In this document: one piece after another, positions 21,218 through 32,635 of the stretch
How the letters are laid out: each line of letters begins with the position of its first letter
How positions within the stretch are numbered: position 1 is the first letter of the stretch
NCBI GenBank assembly: GCA_003550325.1
Contig: QKWP01000775.1
Location: forward strand, 91,600 to 155,599
Source: Gigaspora rosea
Lineage: Eukaryota; Glomeromycota; Glomeromycetes; Diversisporales; Gigasporaceae
Length of the DNA stretch: 64,000 bases
Direction: 5' to 3'
Made by a program: the position numbers and the translations under genes
The notes under the pieces: generated by a model
Told to the model about the DNA's origin: nothing
The model's input: only the letters and a program-made list of their open reading frames with translations
Databases searched by the model: none

Positions 21218-21448
21218 ATGGAAAATTTTCATAGTCTTTGTCAACTACAAATAGAAGGATTTGCTTATGATAATCTTCCTTATACAGTAGTAGTTAAGAT
21301 TATCTACAAGCCAGAGAATTACAATGTAGAAAAACAAAAAGACAGTGAAAGAGAAATAATTGATCTTTGTCATGTTAGAAACATCAAATATGTATTAAAT
21401 TGTCAATTAGAGACATATAAAGAATATTTTGGTACTTATGAGATTTGA
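21218..21448 (+). CDS. Small hypothetical protein, 76 aa
   Basis: An open frame from ATG to TGA encoding a 76-residue acidic/basic protein beginning MENFHSLCQL, with an EREIIDLCHVRNIKYVLN helix-like stretch towards the end. It stands alone and shows no known motif. Its composition is less repeat-like than neighbouring frames, which is the only reason to list it. Function not recognised; a chance frame or the exon of a larger gene is possible. Confidence 0.3.
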   Translation: MENFHSLCQLQIEGFAYDNLPYTVVVKIIYKPENYNVEKQKDSEREIIDLCHVRNIKYVLNCQLETYKEYFGTYEI

Positions 21449-22490
21449 ATACTACAATGTAAAAAAAAAGTATTCAGATATAGAATACGTTAATATTCTT
21501 CGGTCAATAAGAAATAAGCAGTGTTGGTTAAATTAGTGGTCAACTATAAATTTGCTGGTCATTGGTTAAAGGGTTTTTTGGTCAAACTGGTCAGATCAAA
21601 TTTAACACTGGAAATAAGCGATATGAAAGGTTATCAGATTTGGAGCTGACAATTAAGTAAGGCTGTAAGATCCAATTCAAATAATATATCAAAAGTTTAT
21701 GAGAATTATACTCATTTTAATAAAACAAACCCTTACACTAAGGAGATTTTATTATTTGTTTGAATAATATGTCTTTATTTTATTCATTTTACACTAATAT
21801 GGTGCGAACATTCTAAAGACATCAAATGCTAAGCCACCGCTAAATTTTTAAGTGGTCTTAGATTTAATTTAATTATATTTTTATGAACAAGAATTGGAGA
21901 GTAACCTTCTGGAATAAAAAATTGTACAGTATTCCATCATTAGAATTAATGTTGACAAAGACATCAGATTCTTAAATTATTTGTTTATTTAGGAGAATTT
22001 CGGTTGAATAAATAGTCATTTTGAATTTTCCTCCTAATGTCTTTAAACTTCCTGCATCAAATATCGCAATAGCATTAATAGCGAAAATTTCAATTTTGAT
22101 CTTTTTCTTTCTGTCACCTCTGTTTTTAAAAGTAGAATGAATTTGTTCATTTTTTACAAGTCTCATTTTAATCAATTTGTTTAGTAAGAAATAAATTAGA
22201 GTATTCAGAGTAGTGTCCAGATTATGCTGTTTAACAATAGGAAAATCGCCGAAGCATAAAATAAATTACCTTTTAAATATAACTAAGCCAAATGTACAAA
22301 TATGTAATTATTGAACTATAAATGTAGTTTACTATATACAAAACTATCTACACATACTTGAAAACAGGTGTCAATTTTCTTTATTATATAAAAATAAAAT
22401 CCAACAAAATAAAAGAATAAAATTATAAAATAAACTAATTTTAATTCCTATAGCATAGTAAAAAGACTATTAGCTTTTTTGACCCAAAAA
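21449..22490. other. Intergenic
   Basis: No confident gene. A 67-codon minus-strand frame at 21972-22175 (ending KMTIYSTEILLNKQII) has ordinary protein-like composition but no motif or context. The phrase TTGGTCAAACTGGTCAG near 21590 echoes TGGTCAA units around it. Confidence 0.4.
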
Positions 22491-22496
22491 TTAAAT

Positions 22497-22918
22497 TTAG
22501 CTTAGAATATTGATTTTACTTAACCTTTTTCTCCTCAATTTTTTTTCTAAATCCGCTAGGTATAGTTGTAAAGTTTCCATAACTAGATCTTTTCTTTTTT
22601 GTAAGTCTTCATACAGTTTCTCTAAATCAGCGTAGTTGTTTTTTAACACACCAAGTTCATTATTTAAATCTCTAATCTGTGAGTTATATTCACTTTCATC
22701 ATCTAATATTCTAATCTTAAGTTCATTATCGCTTTCCGCCAAAATAATTTAAAATTATGTTGGCTTTCCTTTTGAATGATTATTTTTTGTGAGCGTAGTT
22801 TATTTATGGTTCGGGAAAGAACTTTTATTTGTTTTTCATAGTAATCACAAAGTGCTTTGGTGGGATCGCCGTTTTTGCGAAGATGTCTTGTATTTTGACT
22901 TGCAGATAAAAGAGCCAT
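22497..22918 (-). pseudogene. Coiled-coil protein gene with a frameshift
   Basis: Two overlapping minus-strand frames form one coiled coil. The N-terminal part runs from ATG at 22918 (MALLSASQNTRHLRKNGDPT) through KIIIQKESQHNFKLF. The second continues AESDNELKIRILDDESEYN through a Glu/Lys/Leu-rich heptad region to the stop at 22497. They join if one T is added to a TTTT run near 22743. Total about 140 residues. It resembles the coiled-coil gene at 19594-19799 in style (short N-terminus, RTINKLR-type heptads). Function unknown. The indel may be real decay or a homopolymer base error. Confidence 0.5.
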
Positions 22919-24340
22919 AATTAATCAATGAATCACTCAAATAATGATAAGATCATATTTATAAAAATTCATAGTGATATTAGTAGTATCAAGTATTGTA
23001 AAGCAAAGACAATACAGCAATGATAGCAGAACTCTATTGAACAAAGTGAATTTATTCAAATTCAATTCATAAATGTTTTGTACACCATCCTTCAATTCTC
23101 GTAAACTTTTAGCACAAGATATCACCTAGGTTTAAGGAGACTTAACATTTTTTTTGTAAAAATTATATGATTAAAATTATTGAACAAAAATACTATAAAA
23201 ACTATTTGAGCCAAAATTCTATTGATATAGAGAGAAGTTTCCACCAAATTAATATACCAGACGAAGCCTATTTGCTCTTTACCTAATTCAGAAAGTAGTG
23301 TCTAAGTTAAATTCTCTAAAGGAGAGATTAATTTTGAGACTTGTGTAATTTGCGTCCTTAAAAAGTACAAATAAGTTACTTGCATTTAAATTACATAAAT
23401 ATATGACTAAAGCCGGGCCTTTTGTAAAGCTGATCCCTAATTAAAATATATAAATTACGATTTTATCATGAATTGTATGTGTTTTTATTTTTATGTCAGT
23501 TAATAAACTATTATAATAACTACTAATAGTATAGTTCACGATTGATAGAAAGATCTCATCTTTAGATGGACCTCTACATCGAATTCGTCGTTAATCAAGA
23601 CGATTATAGATTTTAATTCTATATTTACTATGATTATTTTTTTTTGTATTAACTAAATATGTTATTGAATAAGCAATTTAACATAGCTTCGTATGAATAG
23701 GAAAACTAGAGGTGCGAACTATAAACTATTATTTATAATAAATAAACTAATAGTTTATTGTAAAACTGTAGTACGTATTAGAATAAACAATTTTGGTTTA
23801 TTTAAATGTATTGTACGTAATTCACAACATCAGGAAAATCATTACTTAAATCAAATTACAATATACATACCAAGGTTACAAGACCCGCATATCAAAGTTA
23901 TTCTTAGTTTTGTTAATTTAAAATTGTATGTGAACTATCCTTCTTTGAATAAACTTCTTTTGCCTTTTGTTGAAATACTCGGGTGTTTTAGGATGGGTTG
24001 GGCATTGTTTGATGGGTTGGTTCGATGGGTTGGTAACTATCAAGGGGAAATTCGGAAGCTAATTTCAAAAAAACGGCCCTTTTAACTTACTTGGCTTATA
24101 ACTAAATATATGAATTTCGCAAACTTCTATGTACTTAATTATAAATGCAAAGCTAGTTAAAAAGGCCAGTTTTGTGAAAATTCGCACTGCAATAAATTTT
24201 AGTGGAAAATTTTTTTGTTAATTCACGATCATGATTGGTCGATTTTGGGGTCAACCCAAATCGGCTGATATTGATATGTTCTAATTAGCCTAATTAATTT
24301 AGATTATATAGACAGAAGAGCTTTCATATAGTGAATGGTT
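22919..24340. other. Intergenic
   Basis: No confident gene. A 130-codon plus-strand frame at 23693-24085 has no motif, no introns and unconvincing composition. AT-rich elsewhere. Confidence 0.4.
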
Positions 24341-24351
24341 AGTGTCCAGAC

Positions 24352-24405
24352 TTTTGCGATTTCAGGGATTTTTCATTGTTCAAACAATGAAAAATCCAGA
24401 AACCG
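24352..24405. repeat. Short foldback
   Basis: TTTGCGATTTCAGGGATTTT with TCATTGTT is mirrored by AACAATGAAAAATCCAGAAA and CCGCA. Stem of about 24 bp; probably a miniature foldback relic. Confidence 0.65.
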
Positions 24406-24679
24406 CATAATTGGTTCCGATATGATGACAAATAAATATTTATAAGGACGGCAAATTTTTACTTGGTTACATCTAATTATTCAAATCTGTTTGTAAAGAT
24501 TTGAACCTCAAAATATTGTACGATTTTGACCGATCAAATTTCAATATTAGTCTAATCTTAAATATTTATAGGTTCGACTTTGATTATTCAAAGAAATACG
24601 TTTACATTTCACCACCCAAATGCCCTCTGATATATTTTACAGATTTTTCAATTCTTTAATACTAGTTCTCAGATCATCT

Positions 24680-25949
24680 TTGCTCAATATTCATCCTATT
24701 AGGAATTTTGGTTTATATTTTTAATTGGCCTTCAGGATGCATTTTCTTTTTCAATTGCTTAGCAATTATTCCCTTAGCAAATTTGTTAAGTTTTGTTACT
24801 GAGGATATTTCTTTAACAGCCGGACCAGCTAAAGCGGGGTGATTAAATGCTATTTTTGGAAATGCAACAGAATTAATTATTTCTGTTTTTGCTCTGCGTG
24901 CTGGAGAAATTAAAATAGTTCAGTCTTCTATGTTAGGTTCGATTATTTCAAACATTTTATTAGTGTTAGGGACATGTTTTCTTACTGGAGGCATTAAGTA
25001 TAAGACTCAAAAATTTAATCAAACTGCTGCACAGACTAGTTCGAGTTTGATGACCTTGGCTTGTATAAGCTTAATAATTCCTGCTACATTTAACTTTTCT
25101 TTAAGCAATGACAATAAAGAAACTTTATTATTATCTCGTGGAACTGCAATAATATTGTTATTAGTTTACATGCTTCATTTATTATTTCAATTAAAAACAC
25201 ATTCACATTTATATAATGAGGAACAATTTTTTACACAAGATGGGGAACAAGTTGAAGAGCCACAATTATCTCTTATATCTTCTATAATTTTTTTAATCAT
25301 TATAACTGGTCTTATTTCTTTATCTTCTGTTTTTTAGTAAATTCATTTGAAGGAGTAGTAAAAACTCTTGGTTTTACGGAAACTTTCATTGGATTAATAA
25401 TTTTGCCAATCGTTGGAAATGCTGCTGAGGTATTATTTGAATTATTATGTTTTATTTAATCACAATTATTATGTTTTATTTAATCACTTTTATAATACGA
25501 AAATTTTTATAGCACGTCACTGCAGTTATCGCTGCAAGAAAAGATAAAATAAATATAGCAATTAGCATAGCTGTTGGCTCTTCTATGGTAAGCTAAGTTA
25601 ATTAAACTTCAGTTTTAATTTTCTTTCTCAAAAATTATAATTCTTCATTTGCTAGCAAGTTTCTTTACTTATTATGCCAATTTTGGTAATATTGAGTTGG
25701 ATTATCAATCAACAAATGAGTTTGTTGTTTAATTCCTTTGAAACCATTATATTGTTTATTTCAGTTCTAATTACTAATTATATTATTCAGGTAACCATAT
25801 TTTATCATATAAATTAGTTAATTTCTTGAGTTTTTTGACAAATTGTCATTTCGTTTACTTAGGATAGAGAATCAAACTGGCTAGAAGGAGTGATGTTGTT
25901 GGCAACTTATATAATAATTGGTTGGGCCTGTTATCTCTATAATTTTTAA
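24680..25949 (+). pseudogene. CAX/VCX1-type Ca2+(cation)/H+ exchanger, broken
   Basis: Five exons of a vacuolar cation/proton antiporter can be read. Before 25429: NWPSGCIFFFN-LAIIPLAN, then FGNATELIISVFALRAGEI and MLGSIISNILLVLGTCF (the first CAX repeat with its GNATE motif), then an acidic loop. After a one-base T-run frameshift near 25333 come NSFEGVVKTLGFTETFIGLI and GNAAE, the second motif. Later exons 25513-25587 (HVTAVIAARKDKINIAI), 25656-25790 (QVSLLIMPILVIL) and 25863-25949 (DRESNWLEGVMLLATY, ending NF) join by clear GT-AG introns. A TGA at 24840-24842 interrupts the first repeat. The N-terminal exon was not located. Family role: vacuolar Ca2+ sequestration using the proton gradient. 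Confidence 0.85.
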
Positions 25950-26931
25950 TTTTGATTTAGATTATTTTTTGACAAGCATCAAATTTACATTAAAAGCCAA
26001 AGATAACTTGTATTTAAGGAATATCTTGTATATGATTATATTTTTATTAATAATTAATCTAAACTAAAATATATAGGATTTCTGTGATTTTGTTAAATTC
26101 ATCAAAAATAGATCTCGTTTAAAGTAACAAACAAAAGAATGATATAAATGCTTAATTACATGACTTTAAAACTACCTACATTAATCTTGTAGATTATATA
26201 TTTATGGTCTAGGTGCTGAAAAAAGACCATGTTGACAATTTTTCATAAATCTTTTTTTGAGCTTAACAATCAAAATCTGTTTCTTAATACGTAAATTTAG
26301 AAATTTAACCTTTTAAAACTCATGAATTAAGTTATTCGGGAAAACCTAAGGGCATCGACATTTAATACGTAATTTTTACAAAATTATTACTATTTTCAGG
26401 CTTTTATTAAACAAGCGCAATATTGGTTAATGTTTCTATGTATTGAATAGAAAATTTCAAATTAAAATGATTTATAAAATTAATCAGTATTAAGAATCTG
26501 CATTAAAAACTGAGTTTATGCTTTAAATTCCTTTGGAAGCTAAAATAAATAGGTTACTTGTAAAAGCATTACTTGTAAAAGCATGATAATATCAATTTAA
26601 ATGATATATATCAATACATCTTAGTGATGTTGAAAAATATATGCATCAAGAAAGGAAATTAAGAAGCATGATAAACAAAATAATTTTATAGGATTAATGT
26701 TATATATGCCTAAATCTAAAAAAAGGCAAATCTGAAAAGTTTGTATATTGTTTTATAACTATTGGGGTAAAGAAATTGGATAATCTGTTTTAGATAAGAT
26801 ATTAATAACACTCATTTGCTTTAGTGTCTGAATGTTAAGCTTTCTTTATTGTTTGTATTGAATAGCAGAGTCTTAGATTAATTAATGAATTAAATATCTT
26901 TTTTTTCTCAATATCTTTACAAGGTTCTTTA
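25950..26931. other. Intergenic
   Basis: AT-rich, no gene recognised. 26210-26300 carries GGTGCTGAAAAAAGACC, TTGACAATTTTTCA and TTTTTTTGAGCTTAAC, phrases shared with the MITE family at 53145-53412 and remnants near 44410 and 59745. Confidence 0.45.
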
Positions 26932-27371
26932 TTATAATGTCACAGAATCATCCCAATTAATTTGATCCAAATTAATGTTTTCTTTCCTGCACAATTCTAT
27001 TGCTTTTGTGTTTTTATTCTTAGCTGCTGATATTAATAATTTTTTGCCTTTCTCTTTATCTACTGACATGTTCAATTTACCAAAAAAATAAATATCACCT
27101 AAATTATATTGAGCTATACTATTACCATTTTCAGCGGACTGATTAAGATAGGTAATAAATATTTGTATGTCTTTTATGTATTATTTTTGGTTAATGAAAA
27201 TGCATAACGCAATTGAGCACCAGCAATTCCTTCATCAGCTGCTTCTTTATATAATTCTGATGCTTTATCTTTATCTTCAGGGCCACCAATACCTTGATGC
27301 AAATAATAGCTATACCAGTAAGTTATTAACTCATATACTTTATAATATTTCTCTTTTCTATTCTCAAACAT
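26932..27371 (-). pseudogene. Sel1-repeat protein, frameshifted
   Basis: Minus strand. The first part begins MFENRKEKYYKVYEL and carries one Sel1 repeat (YLHQGIGGPEDKDKASELYK, EAADEGIAGAQLRY). One base is missing near 27168. The second part continues ITYLNQSAENGNSIAQYNLG, DIYFFGKL, DKEKGKKLLISAAKNKN, a second Sel1 repeat, to the stop at 26932-26934. Sel1 repeats are helix pairs that act as protein-protein scaffolds, and such proteins are greatly expanded in these fungi, often beside kinase domains. No kinase is visible here. The N-terminus is uncertain because a stop lies upstream in frame. Confidence 0.7.
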
Positions 27372-27671
27372 TCTGTAGAATTTGTGGCTAAATTTCTTCT
27401 TTTCTTATGGTTAATCAGAAACTCATGGTCAAATTGGTATTTGATTATGTCATAAGTTGTTGGAATCTTCAAACTTGTTGAATTTGCTTCAATTTTCTTA
27501 TAATGATGTTTTGGAATAGTATCTTCTTCTATATTGTTTTTTTTTGAAACTAATTATAATTTATAAGCTCCTAAAAAGTGTTTTAAACACAACCTTTATA
27601 TTTTGTTGTCAATAATGCAATTTACAAAATCCAATATGAAGGTTTAAATACAATCTTTTTTTGTTGCAAAT

Positions 27672-27885
27672 TGTAAATTAATTTCTGTATCAAATTTTAA
27701 GAACTAAAAACTCAATTTAAAATTGAATAAAACCACCTTAATACAGTAATATTTTTTAATTGAATATACAAGCTTTGATTTTCTTTTCTATTTACTTTTT
27801 CTAGATTTCATTTGTGCTATACTTTTAGTTTTGACTGAGTTAACAATTAATCTTTATTACAGGATAAATTTCTTATTCATTACTC
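27672..27885. repeat. Dispersed duplicate of 20788-20970
   Basis: Second copy of the non-coding block described at 20788. It differs mainly by small insertions, such as an extra CCACCTTAATACAGTAAT. Confidence 0.65.
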
Positions 27886-28304
27886 TCATGAACGTTACTT
27901 AGAGACATGCAACTTTAAGAGAACTAATAATTAATTTAGCGAAGACTTTCAATAACAAAGATTATGGTTCACACTCAGATATATAATTATTAGCTCTAAA
28001 TTGTGTGTCTCTAAATAACGCCCTTGGGCGTAAATACAGTATTGTAATTATATTCTTATTCTTATTTTTATCATTTAATCAACTAAGCTATACTGTAATT
28101 TGCGTAAAAAACATAAATGCATTGTACTATTCGTATTTATTGAATTCAAATTCAAATGTCACTAACGTAATAAAAAATTCGATCATAATTTAAAGTATTG
28201 TTTCTTAAATTATAAATATTAATTCAAAAAACAATTATTATTGAAAATATCAGGAAAAAGTTTCTAGAGAAAATATATTATAAAGTCATAATTAGTATAA
28301 CATG

Positions 28305-28472
28305 AATTTTTTTTCTTTTTTTCTTTTTGTTTAGCTTTTTTCTTTTTCTTTTTGTTTCTTTCACTTTTTTTTCTTTCTTTATTTTTATTCTTTTTACTTT
28401 ATTCTTACATTTTTTTTATTTTTTCTATTTTTTTTTTCTATTTTTTATTTTTTTTTCTTTTTTATAATAAAA
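28305..28472 (+). repeat. Polypyrimidine tract upstream of an HMG gene
   Basis: About 165 bases that are almost wholly T and C on the plus strand (TTTCTTTTTTTCTTTTTG and similar), ending about 20 bp before the HMG gene's ATG. It may influence transcription start or nucleosome exclusion; it may also be simple slippage. Confidence 0.7.
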
Positions 28473-28491
28473 CTACAAAGTTTTTTAAAAA

Positions 28492-28998
28492 ATGTTTTTT
28501 CACCGTTTCGAAGAATGCCTCAATTGCCCAAAATCTATTCCTTTCAAAGGAATCATAAGCCAAGAAACAATAAATTATGTTATTAGAAACATTATCGATC
28601 AACAAACATTAGAAAAAATCAATAAAACAGTTGTCCTACCTCTTCATCAGCTTATTGCACCAAGTAAAAATCGAAGAGGACACCAAATTCCAAGACCTCA
28701 AAATAGTTTTGTATTATACAGAAGGAACTTAAGTGCAGCAATTAATAGAACAAATGATGCAACAAACAATCTCGCAATTAATAAAACGAATGATGCAACA
28801 AACAATTTTAAATTTATTTCAAAAGAAGCGGCCATAAATTGGTTAAAAGAAAGTAATGAGGTTAAGCAACTTTACGAATTATTAGCTGATTGTGCAAAGC
28901 AAGTTCATAATATAGTGTATCCTCATTACAGTTATAAACCAAAGCAGAAGAAATTTAAACATCATTTTAAAGTACTAAAATCATCGCTTGCATCCTAG
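28492..28998 (+). CDS. MATA-type HMG-box protein
   Basis: 168 codons without introns. The HMG box (about residues 67-160) opens RPQNSFVLYRRNLSAAI and closes with VKQLYELLADCAKQVHNIVY, PHYSYKPKQKKF, matching the MATA_HMG family of fungal sex-determination-like regulators, which is strongly expanded in arbuscular mycorrhizal fungi. Inside the box, between helices 1 and 2, is a duplicated insert: NRTNDATNNLAINKTNDATN, two 11-residue units not expected in a canonical box. The N-terminus carries a short FKGIISQETINYVI segment. It probably binds DNA in the minor groove. The tandem insert could distort the L-shaped fold. Confidence 0.85.
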   Translation: MFFHRFEECLNCPKSIPFKGIISQETINYVIRNIIDQQTLEKINKTVVLPLHQLIAPSKNRRGHQIPRPQNSFVLYRRNLSAAINRTNDATNNLAINKTNDATNNFKFISKEAAINWLKESNEVKQLYELLADCAKQVHNIVYPHYSYKPKQKKFKHHFKVLKSSLAS

Positions 28999-29391
28999 GA
29001 CATACCTTGGGCATGTCCTTTTCCAAAAAACTTAGATACACGAAAAAAAAATCATGTACACCCCCAATCTTGCCCCCTCTGATTATAGAAGTTGATAGAA
29101 ATTTTACAGAATATGATAAAAAAGTGTGGGGATTAGTTAATAAATTAAACAGAGTATAAGTCTATTTTCTCATATTGATGGTCCCAATTAATTTTTTAAA
29201 TTTTAATCAGTTGAAACTATATAATTTAATAAATATAATAAATGTGCTAGAAAAATTCAAAAACACTTCGTCAACAATACAAAGTATACACTGAGTAAAA
29301 GAAAAAACAACGCTTTTAGTTTGTTTTATTAGTTATAAATTCTTCATAATTATTTAATCCTTAATCGTTTAACTAATCCAGCTGCTGTGTG
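28999..29391. other. Intergenic
   Basis: Sequence between an HMG gene and the end of the forkhead gene, both ending here. No gene recognised. Confidence 0.5.
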
Positions 29392-30334
29392 TTAGTATCT
29401 GTTAGATGTGTTTGATATCTGTGGACAATAAATTTGATGCATACTATATCTGCTAAAAGCAGTATCATTATGACCGTCCACATGAGCGTGGCTATTAGTA
29501 TCATAAGCGGCAATATTACTAATACTAGCACCGGTATAAGACATTGTTTGTTGTTGGATGCTTGCATTACCTCCAAGCCTTTGTGCTAGAAGGTAATGTT
29601 GTTCCATAGTTGTGTAAGTATAATGAGGAGGTGGTAGGTATGGCATACTGCGACAAACACTTTAAGATCTTTTGTTACATGGTTCAGTTTCAACAGCACT
29701 GAAGTCTAAAGCCCAGTATGACCCTCTACCTGAATCTTGACGTAGAACACGGACAAATCTTTTATTTAAAGACAAATTATGTCTAATTGAATTCTATAAA
29801 ATTTTAAAAATTTTATTTATTAGTATTTGTGACAAATAGAATAGCATATAAAGTTACAGTACATTAATTTTAATAATAAAAAACGCATACTTTCCAGCCA
29901 GCACCAGCGGTCTTATAATAAGGATAATTCTCCATAATCCAATTATAAATTTCATTTAATGTGAGTTTTTTATTAGGAGAATTTTCAATTGCATAATTAA
30001 TCAAAGTTGCATAAGTATATGGTGATTTTCCAGATACGAGATCTTGAGGATTTTTTATTGGTGACGTGATCGTAGTTGTAGCCGAAGATTTTCTATTAGC
30101 AAAAGTATCCACTGATGTGGCAACTCCCGATAACACGTTTAAAGACGTATTGATAACTTGGGTTGAATTTGATCCAGCCATTGTCGAAGTTTGGGAGTAT
30201 TGATTGGCATTATACAAGATGAGATTATGTGAACCTATACCATTATTATTACCAGCAAGAGTTCCAATAGGTGACAAATGCCGATAATGAGTATAAGATT
30301 GTTGTGAAGAGGTTTGTTGTTGATCGGTCGACAT
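29392..30334 (-). CDS. Forkhead (winged-helix) transcription factor
   Basis: Minus strand. Exon 1 (30334-29891) starts [20 protein letters not shown], a Gln/Ser/Asn-rich region, then the forkhead domain: [39 protein letters not shown]. Intron 29890-29794 (GTATGC...TTATAG). Exon 2 continues [30 protein letters not shown], completing recognition helix 3 and wing 1. The spliced frame meets TAA at 29662-29664 (191 aa). The same frame then stays open for another 90 codons ([20 protein letters not shown], rich in H/Q/S/Y) to a stop at 29392. That tail looks like a normal forkhead C-terminus, so the TAA may be a recent nonsense change or a base error. The DNA-binding domain itself is complete. Confidence 0.85.
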
Positions 30335-30421
30335 TCCTACTAGAGGCAGTCTTGAGTTAGGTAATAATAAAACGATCTGTCAGTTACAGTCATACAGACG
30401 ATTACCCAGGGCAGCATTTTG

Positions 30422-30484
30422 AATTTGGGATCTTTGCTAACACAATAATCCCGAAGGATCATTCTGCTAGTAAAGATCTCAATT
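30422..30484. mobile_element. Tiny inverted-repeat element
   Basis: AATTTGGGATCTTTGCTA on the left and CTAGTAAAGATCTCAATT on the right flank about 25 bp. It shares its ends with the 105 bp element at 35548-35652, so both may belong to one miniature family. Confidence 0.5.
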
Positions 30485-30490
30485 ATAATA

Positions 30491-32030
30491 TGGCCCAAGC
30501 CTTCACTTAAATTCGAAATGAAGAGCTAGGGCAACTAAATGCTGTTGCAGTGGATACCACGAACTTCGGGGCCACCTGTAATCTATGCTATTGCTATACC
30601 AAATTCAACATGTCTTTTGATCAATAATTGATTGATTAATTGATAATTTTTTTTAAATTAAATATAATAATAAGGTGAATAATTGTAAGGTGCATAGTAT
30701 AAGTATCATTTTGAGATAGATTTTAATCTACTTTAGGACAATATTTGTGTAATCTCGAAACAAATTATTATGGCACTTTATCATATAATCGTTTATTTCA
30801 TAAACACGAATGCTTTCCATAATTGAAATTATAAAGTTTACTTTGCTATAACTTACTGGTGATATGTGAAAATTCTTTTATGTTTTTTTTTTTTTTTTGA
30901 TTTAACTAAATCCAAGAAGCAGTAAAACCTTAGTTCTTACGGCGGTTATAAGATGAAAGTCCTGGATTCAAGTTTACAAACTTCTTCGGGATTTTTAATA
31001 AGCTCTTTAATTACAATATATTTAAATATTTTTTTTACACTGAAATGAGATTACTAAAGTGTCTGAATGCTATCGAAATTTTGAATGTTTATATATTGGT
31101 CAATAGTTGCAAACAATTTTAGTAATTCCACCCAATTATTAGTAATCCATACTTTATACACTTTTTAAACCAGACAATGGAAATAATCTCAAGAATCGTC
31201 ATAAAAATATGCTTAAATTTTAATTATGTATAATATTTTGTCCTTTTATTGGGTTATTTACGATCTACACAAAATTATAAATTTAAGTTTCAATGAAAGC
31301 ATTTTTATTCAAATATGACCTAAGACCCTGTTTAGAAATAGTTCTCAGAGATCAATTTTATTATCTGAGTAAAAGGATAAAATAATTATTTTACTTTTCA
31401 GGATCATAATAGCTTTTTTGCAGATTTTTCTAATATGTAGCTAGTCAATCTAATTTAGGCAAGGTCTTCATGCGGATGAATTTTGGAATTTTTGAATAAG
31501 ATCTTAAGATCTTAGCGTACGTACGTACGTATCAAATCGTGGAGGCAGTGCAATTTTAGGATAAATTTAGATTTAAAAAAATATCAATCACTCTAGATCT
31601 TATTAAAACAAATTTAATTTACATGTATTTATTAATGCCTTGATACAGCTTTTAAAGCTAATAATTGAGAAATTGATGGACAAAGTTGGGACGTCCCAGG
31701 ACAAGATGGGACCAAAAAAGCTTGGGTAAGTCAAAATGTACGGGGTAAATTGTTTGAGTGATTGCTGTTATTTTGATGTGGTAGAAAAATCTATTAAGTT
31801 GGATTAATAAAGATTTAGGGCAAATTAATGACTTGAATTTCCAAAAGTATTAAAAAATTTTATTTAAATTTTTTTTAATTGAGGGACGCCGGTAGGCATA
31901 TTTGAAATTTACCTAATTTAAACAAGCAATAGCATATAAAAAGAAAATTCAAAGAAAATTAATAGCCTGATTCGGACCAGATAAATGACTCTTTTTGTTT
32001 AAACGACGTAATTAAGTAAGTGTAGATCTG
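30491..32030. other. Intergenic
   Basis: No gene recognised. It holds a (CGTA)n run at about 31517-31530 and several AT-rich stretches. A tRNA-like phrase near 30935-30975 is not convincing. Confidence 0.4.
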
Positions 32031-32039
32031 AATTTCGTT

Positions 32040-32290
32040 TTTATTTCGATTGACCAAATTTGGAATTAAAAAAAAATTAATTTTATTGGCTGATTAGCCG
32101 ATTCAATTGTTTATTTGGAATCAAAAAAATAAATTTATTGGTCGAATCAAATTTTGTTTGTTTATATTCTAAATTGGCCAAATTTAGAATTAAAAAAAAA
32201 TACTAATTTTATATTGGCCGATTCAAAAATTTTTGTTTGTTTACATTCTACCAAATTTGGAATTAAAATAATAATAATTCTACAAGACCA
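32040..32290. repeat. ~85 bp degenerate tandem repeat
   Basis: Three to four units containing GGCCGATTCAAAATTTTGTTT, TACATTCTA, CCAAATTTGGAATTAAAA and ATTTTATTGG. Fragments of the same unit recur at 33605-33645, next to the 3' end of the Fanzor relic. Confidence 0.65.
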
Positions 32291-32635
32291 ATTTTTTTAA
32301 ATTTCGTAAGTTAATTTAAAATTTTTATATACATTATTGTAAATTGATTTCATTTAACTCAATTCTTATAATTATTATCTTCATGGCCTGAAAAAAAAAA
32401 TAAATAATGTAATATTTCATCATGTAAAAATTTTTTTTATTCACATATTGCTACATGATTGCGATTTTTCTACAAGTCATTCAACTAACAATATACCTTA
32501 TGTGATGCAGTTAAGTGGCATGTAGGAACAATGACAAGAAGTTGGGAACCACCCCTGTTATATGGTACTTTTATTGGTATCATTTGATTCTATATCTGTA
32601 TATAGCATTTAAATTAAAATATTGTTATTTATTAA

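Noticed and set aside
23693-24085. 130-codon plus-strand frame
   Set aside because: No recognisable domain, unusual composition and no supporting neighbours or introns.
27167-27391. 74-codon plus-strand frame
   Set aside because: Directly antisense to the Sel1-repeat gene, whose repeat pattern is clear.
30925-30985. tRNA-like phrase (GGCGGTTATAAG ... GTCCTGGATTCAAG)
   Set aside because: It suggests an anticodon arm and a T loop, but I could not form a convincing acceptor stem or D arm.
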